Part shown: in pieces, positions 60,279-64,000 of the stretch
Layout of the letters: every line of letters begins with the position of its first letter
Position numbering within the stretch: the first letter of the stretch is position 1
From: Streptacidiphilus jiangxiensis
Lineage (GTDB): Bacteria; Actinomycetota; Actinomycetes; Streptomycetales; Streptomycetaceae
DNA: 64,000 bases
NCBI RefSeq assembly: GCF_900109465.1
Contig: NZ_FOAZ01000013.1
Location: 41,592-105,591, forward strand
Direction: 5' to 3'
The notes under the pieces: generated by a model
What the model saw: the letters and a program-made list of their open reading frames with translations, nothing else
Databases searched by the model: none
Told to the model about the DNA's origin: nothing
Translations under genes and position numbers: made by a program

Positions 60279-61157
60279 TCACATCATCCGGGAAACTGCC
60301 GGGAACCCGACCAGGATGGTGAAGACCATCACCAGCCCGGTTCCGGGCAGCACCATGCGCTCGCTCACCGCGTTGGCCTTGGCCAACTCGTCGGAGAGCA
60401 ACTCCGCGCGCAGGTTCGCAGCTCTCGCGCGGAGGGTCTTGTAGACGGCGGCGCCGTCGGTGCCGGCCAGTCGCATCGTGTCGGCAAGGTCCTGCAGTGG
60501 CGTCAGCCCCAGTTCTGTGGCGAGGTCGGCCAACCCATCCCAGGGGGGACGACGTTCGAGCAGGGCCCGGTCGAGGGCCGCGGCGATGCGGAGCAGCACC
60601 GGACCGTTCCCGACCCGCGCGGCGCTGATCAGGGCCTCCGCCGGCCCTCGGTCACCGGCCCGCTCCAGCGCGACCAACTCCAGGTAGGAGGCGATGGCGT
60701 GCAGGTGGTCGACACGGGCCTCCGCGGCCTGGGCTCGCAACAGCAGATCGGGCAGGAACCACATCAGCGCGCCAAGGGCCAGCGAGCAGACCGCGGGGAC
60801 CAGGACCGGCAGGGATACACCCGCCAGCGAGGCCACGAAGCCGACATAAGGAAAGGCGACCAGCCCGATCAGGGCACTGAGCAGCTTCTGCGCCAGGTGG
60901 CGCTCGGGCGTGCGGCCGACGAGAGCCAGCTCGCGCTGAGGGATCGTCACCCCGGGCAGTCGGCGCAGCCGTGCCCCGAGCGCCTCGTAGAAGCCCGTGG
61001 GCGCCACACCGGCCGCCGCCTCGCCCGGCAGCACCGGATCCGGGTGCAACCGGTCCAGCGCCGAACCCAACTGCGGAGGTGCAGGCCGCAGTTCGGCGAC
61101 GAACAGAGCGAGGCCGAGACCGGCCAGGCCGCCGGTCAGCACCAGCCAGGTGATCAA
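60279..61157 (-). CDS. tadC: TadC-like inner-membrane protein (GspF family)
   Basis: The protein has 292 aa from a TTG at 61157 with GGAGGAGG upstream, overlapping the TadB-like stop (TTGA). It has an N-terminal span, then paired spans and the GspF-type cytosolic helices (LHAIASYLELVALERAGDRG, LADTMRLAGTDGAAVYKTLR), ending in two spans. It forms the platform of the pilus machine with TadB. Confidence 0.88.
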   Translation of the reverse strand: MITWLVLTGGLAGLGLALFVAELRPAPPQLGSALDRLHPDPVLPGEAAAGVAPTGFYEALGARLRRLPGVTIPQRELALVGRTPERHLAQKLLSALIGLVAFPYVGFVASLAGVSLPVLVPAVCSLALGALMWFLPDLLLRAQAAEARVDHLHAIASYLELVALERAGDRGPAEALISAARVGNGPVLLRIAAALDRALLERRPPWDGLADLATELGLTPLQDLADTMRLAGTDGAAVYKTLRARAANLRAELLSDELAKANAVSERMVLPGTGLVMVFTILVGFPAVSRMM

Positions 61158-62047
61158 GACTCCTCCTCCTGCACCGACACCGGACCGGCCACGCGCGATC
61201 GCCCGTCGGCCTCCAGAAAGCGTGGTACGGGCCGATGGGTGGCCATCGACGCCATCCACGCGATGATCACGACAAGCAGCAGCGCGTCCACGGCCAGCAC
61301 GATCTGGCCCGCCGTCGTCGCATAGGGGGCCGCATAGGACGGGTCGAGGGCGATGACGCCGGAGACGGCGACGAGCACCAGCACCAACCACCGGATGGTC
61401 GAACGGTGCTTGGCGCGGTCCGCCTCGATGACCCGCCGCTGGCGGACCTCCTCGCGAACGGAGTCGGCCATGTCCGTCAGGGCGCGGGCCAGTCCGGGAC
61501 CGCGGTCGTTGATCCGCAAGAGCAGGGTGGCCAGCACCTTGTCGGCGGTGGCGTCACCGAGGCGGTCGCCGAACTGCCGCAACGCCTCCTCGGGGTTCAT
61601 CCGCGACTGGATCCGCCCGACGAGGTCGGCGACGTCGGCCTCGATCGCGGCCGGTGCCGTGCGCAGGCTCCCCGCCAGGGCCTGTTCGACGCCCATGCCG
61701 AGCAGCAGCACGTCGGACAGGCGCTGGGTCCACTCGGCCAGGGCCTCCAGCCGGTCGATGCCCTGGTGCTGCTGCATGGTGGCCCGCAGGAACCAGGGGA
61801 GCCCGAAGACGAGCAGCGGCACGATCAGCAGCGCCACCACGTATCCACTGATCAGCCAGCCGAGCGCCGCGCCGACGAGCGCCACCACGATCTGCGTCCG
61901 ACGCCGTTCGCGCTCACCGGACGCGAGCCTCAGAACCCGCCGCGGCGAGGCCACCTGGTCCGAGCCGCGCCCGTAGGCGATCAGGGCGACGACGCCGCCG
62001 AGCAGGACGGCGCCGCAGCCGACCCAGAGAAGCAGACCGACGCTCAC
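61154..62047 (-). CDS. tadB: TadB-like inner-membrane protein (GspF family)
   Basis: The protein has 297 aa from a GTG at 62047 (GGGAGGGG upstream) that overlaps the TadA stop by 4 bp. The GspF/TadB domain is recognisable by LAEWTQRLSDVLLLGMGVEQAL near residue 120 (cited in part), LRINDRGPGLARALTDMADSVREE and two C-terminal spans. Confidence 0.9.
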   Translation of the reverse strand: MSVGLLLWVGCGAVLLGGVVALIAYGRGSDQVASPRRVLRLASGERERRRTQIVVALVGAALGWLISGYVVALLIVPLLVFGLPWFLRATMQQHQGIDRLEALAEWTQRLSDVLLLGMGVEQALAGSLRTAPAAIEADVADLVGRIQSRMNPEEALRQFGDRLGDATADKVLATLLLRINDRGPGLARALTDMADSVREEVRQRRVIEADRAKHRSTIRWLVLVLVAVSGVIALDPSYAAPYATTAGQIVLAVDALLLVVIIAWMASMATHRPVPRFLEADGRSRVAGPVSVQEEES

Positions 62048-63510
62048 GCGACCCCTCCCACGCCCTGTTCTTCCGCCCCGCCGTTGACCCGCAGGCTGAG
62101 CGGGGCCGCCCAGGTGCCGTAGGGGTTGCGCAGCAGCGCCGCGTCGAAGCCCGCGCGGAGCAGGTCGTCCAGGCAGGCGGGCGGGGTCTGCGGCACCGCG
62201 CGCGGCTCCGCCCACACCGGGCGGCCCTGGGCGTCGGTGCCGCCCTTGCGCGGCCCGAAGACGGTGTTCAGCGCGGGTCGTCCCTGCTCGCCGAGGCCGG
62301 CGACCTCCAGGATGTGCGAGACGAAGCGGTGGCGGCGTCCGCCGATGCCGGTCTCGTCGATCATGGTGACGTGCACGACGAAGTCGAGCGCGTTGGCGGT
62401 GAGCCGGTAGGCGAGCTGGTCGGTCATCTGCGCGCCGTACTCCAGGCAGAGTTCGGCGATGCGGTCGACGACCATGTGCGGGGTGCGGGCGTGGAGCGTG
62501 CACATCGAGCCGCCCTCGCCGTTGGTCATGACCCGCAGCATCGGCACCACCTCGCCGGAGCGGACCTCGCCGACGATGATCCGGCTCAGCGTCATCCGCA
62601 GCGCCGCCGGAATCAGTTCGCCGATGGTGAGCTCCCCGGCCGCACGCCCGTCGACGCGCTCGCCGTTGCCCTCGCGCGCCTCCATCGGCACGACCTGGCG
62701 CAGGTGCCCGAGCGTGTGCAGCCACAGCTCGAACTCCGACTCCAGTGTGCCGACCCGCTCGTCCGGCGGGATCTCCCCCGCCATCGCGCGCAGCAGACTG
62801 GTCTTGCCGACGCCCTGGGTACCGGTGATCATCACGTTCTTGCGGGCCCGGATGGCCGCGGCCAGGAACGAGGCCATGGTCGAGTCGACGGTGCCGAGTT
62901 GGACGAGGTCGCCGAGGGTGGCGTTCTGCACCCGGTGGCGCCGGATCGCCACATACGGGCGCGGCGTGACGCTGGTCATCGCCTGCAGGCGCATGCCGCC
63001 CTCCAGGCGCAGCGCCAGCATCGGGCTGGCGGTGGAGAGGCTGCGCTCGCCGCCGCCGTGACGCCGGGCCAGGTCCTGCAGCAGCTCCACCAACTCCTCG
63101 TCGCTGTCGGCGACCGGCGGCACCTGGCGCAGCGGCTGGTTGGCCTTCGAGATCCAGACGTCGTCGCAGCCGTTGACCAGGATGTTCTCGATGTCCGGGT
63201 CGTCCAGGTAGGGCTGCAGCCGTCCGGCCCGGAAGAGCAGGTCGAAGACGACCTCCGCCAGCGCCCGGTCCTGCTCCCGGGTCGGGGCGACGCCGTGCGC
63301 GACGGCGTGCGTGTCCGACCAGCGGGCGACGGCGTCCTCGATCAGCGCCCGGCCGCGCTGCCGCTGCCCCGCCGCGTCGGCCGTGCTCACCCCCGGCGTG
63401 CTGCTCATCTGCTCGTAGAGCTCGGCGGCGACCTGACGCTTCAGCTCGCGCGCCACCTTCACGTCGACGACGAGGGCGGCGGCCATCCGGTCCATGGGTT
63501 CAACGGACAC
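62044..63510 (-). CDS. tadA: TadA/CpaF-type secretion ATPase
   Basis: The protein has 488 aa from a GTG at 63510 with GGAGG six bases upstream; ATG 63495 is an alternative. The motifs are the CpaF N-terminal PDIENILVNGCDDVWI, Walker A GTQGVGKTSLLRAM near residue 230, the Asp/Glu box, and the secretion-ATPase SRIIVGEVRSGEVVPML and EGGSMCTLHARTP segments. It powers pilus assembly. It overlaps the upstream gene by 11 bp and the tadB-like gene by 4 bp. Confidence 0.93.
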   Translation of the reverse strand: MSVEPMDRMAAALVVDVKVARELKRQVAAELYEQMSSTPGVSTADAAGQRQRGRALIEDAVARWSDTHAVAHGVAPTREQDRALAEVVFDLLFRAGRLQPYLDDPDIENILVNGCDDVWISKANQPLRQVPPVADSDEELVELLQDLARRHGGGERSLSTASPMLALRLEGGMRLQAMTSVTPRPYVAIRRHRVQNATLGDLVQLGTVDSTMASFLAAAIRARKNVMITGTQGVGKTSLLRAMAGEIPPDERVGTLESEFELWLHTLGHLRQVVPMEAREGNGERVDGRAAGELTIGELIPAALRMTLSRIIVGEVRSGEVVPMLRVMTNGEGGSMCTLHARTPHMVVDRIAELCLEYGAQMTDQLAYRLTANALDFVVHVTMIDETGIGGRRHRFVSHILEVAGLGEQGRPALNTVFGPRKGGTDAQGRPVWAEPRAVPQTPPACLDDLLRAGFDAALLRNPYGTWAAPLSLRVNGGAEEQGVGGVA

Positions 63511-64000
63511 GCGCCACCTCCCCCGTGCCACCGTCGCCGCGGTCACGTTCCTGTTCCGCCGGCCGGAACTCCTCCGGCGCGGGCGGGCGCGGCGCGTGGT
63601 CGGCGAGGGGTGGCATGGCCACCATGTGCGGGGGGTTGAACGGGTTCGGCGCCTCGTCGACCGCGTCGGCGCGTGCCTCCAGGTGCACGGCCTGCAGCCG
63701 TGCCGCCTGGCCCGGCGTCACCGGCCCGATCGGCGACGCGACCGGCCCGGCCTGCGCCACGGCCTCCGCCCCGAGCTCGGCGGCGGCGGCCAGGTCCAGC
63801 ACCTCGCGCACCGACCGGGGATAGGCCCCGGGCCCGCCGTGGGCAGCGGGCCCGGGCCGTACTCCCCCATGCCCCAGCCCGTCCGCAGCCGCCGCGGGCT
63901 GCGCGGGCGCGACACGCAACGGCTGCGCCGAGGCAGCCGGGTGCGGCGCTGTGACCGGGTCGTGGTGAGGCCACGCGGGGCCCACGCCAGGCTGCCCGAC
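63500..64000 (-). CDS. Pro/Ala-rich protein upstream of TadA, partial (N-terminus outside window)
   Basis: The frame is open from base 64000 to a stop at 63500 (166 residues visible). The sequence is Pro/Ala/His-rich (PRPPAPEEFRPAEQERDRG) with one helical stretch (REVLDLAAAAELGAEA). A GTG at 63985 could start it, but the frame continues upstream. In streptomycete Tad loci a CpaE/TadZ-like or CpaB-like gene usually precedes tadA, and this may be its low-complexity C-terminus; nothing visible proves it. Confidence 0.55.
   Translation of the reverse strand, partial: VGQPGVGPAWPHHDPVTAPHPAASAQPLRVAPAQPAAAADGLGHGGVRPGPAAHGGPGAYPRSVREVLDLAAAAELGAEAVAQAGPVASPIGPVTPGQAARLQAVHLEARADAVDEAPNPFNPPHMVAMPPLADHAPRPPAPEEFRPAEQERDRGDGGTGEVARVR

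Overview
The window is very GC-rich (about 70% or more), with dense short-gap operons, many GTG and TTG starts, strong third-position GC bias, a Tad/Flp pilus locus with a LysM-BTAD protein, and ROK, PucR and tandem-TetR regulators. This points to a filamentous actinomycete, most likely a Streptomycetaceae member (Streptomyces, Kitasatospora or Streptacidiphilus type). I see no rRNA, tRNA, CRISPR array, insertion sequence or prophage.

Layout. 1-4.9 kb: a sugar ABC importer operon (lipoprotein, two permeases, a Gfo/Idh/MocA dehydrogenase cut by the window edge) beside a ROK regulator. 5-25.5 kb: a large acyl-CoA catabolic island in five transcription units, with acyl-CoA ligases, four LCAD-like or large acyl-CoA dehydrogenases plus one small subunit, crotonases, an HSD10-like SDR, a MaoC hydratase pair with an MFE-2-like SDR and an AMACR/CaiB-like enzyme, thiolases and a TesB thioesterase. 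A secreted protein of unknown function and a small HTH-like protein sit inside it. 25.5-33.1 kb: a secreted lipase-like hydrolase, a PucR-type regulator and a complete five-gene Liv-type ABC importer. 33.4-44.6 kb: an alkylsulfatase, then an operon coding an acyl-CoA ligase fused to a second alkylsulfatase-like domain, an aldehyde dehydrogenase and an alcohol dehydrogenase, followed by a TetR protein with two DNA-binding domains and an MFS transporter. 44.7-53 kb: independent small units (SnoaL-like protein, RibA/MarR pair, methyltransferase, TauE/SafE exporter with a CstB-like persulfide dioxygenase-rhodanese, an odd zinc-ribbon SDR, an APC permease). 53-64 kb: a Tad pilus operon (TadA, TadB, TadC, four pseudopilin-like proteins, a LysM-BTAD protein and an acidic-tailed protein).

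Main result. A 17-bp operator, AGTKAAKY-N5-TAAC, recurs upstream of six catabolic units. The three leftward units share one promoter design (TGGACA-N17-TAACTT) with the operator in the spacer and over the -10; the three rightward units carry the AGTGAAGC form over a putative -10. Weaker copies precede the PucR gene, the MFS gene and the tandem-TetR gene. This ties the beta-oxidation island to the alkylsulfatase-ligase fusion operon as one local regulon, probably controlled by the tandem TetR protein. The inferred pathway is: alkyl sulfate ester, to alcohol (alkylsulfatases), to aldehyde (ADH), to acid (ALDH), to acyl-CoA (ligases, one fused to a sulfatase), then beta-oxidation by parallel (S)-type crotonase/HSD10 and (R)-type MaoC/MFE-2/AMACR modules. 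The presence of racemase, paired MaoC proteins and a paired large/small dehydrogenase suggests branched or bulky chains. Substrates are inference; families and site positions are read from the sequence.
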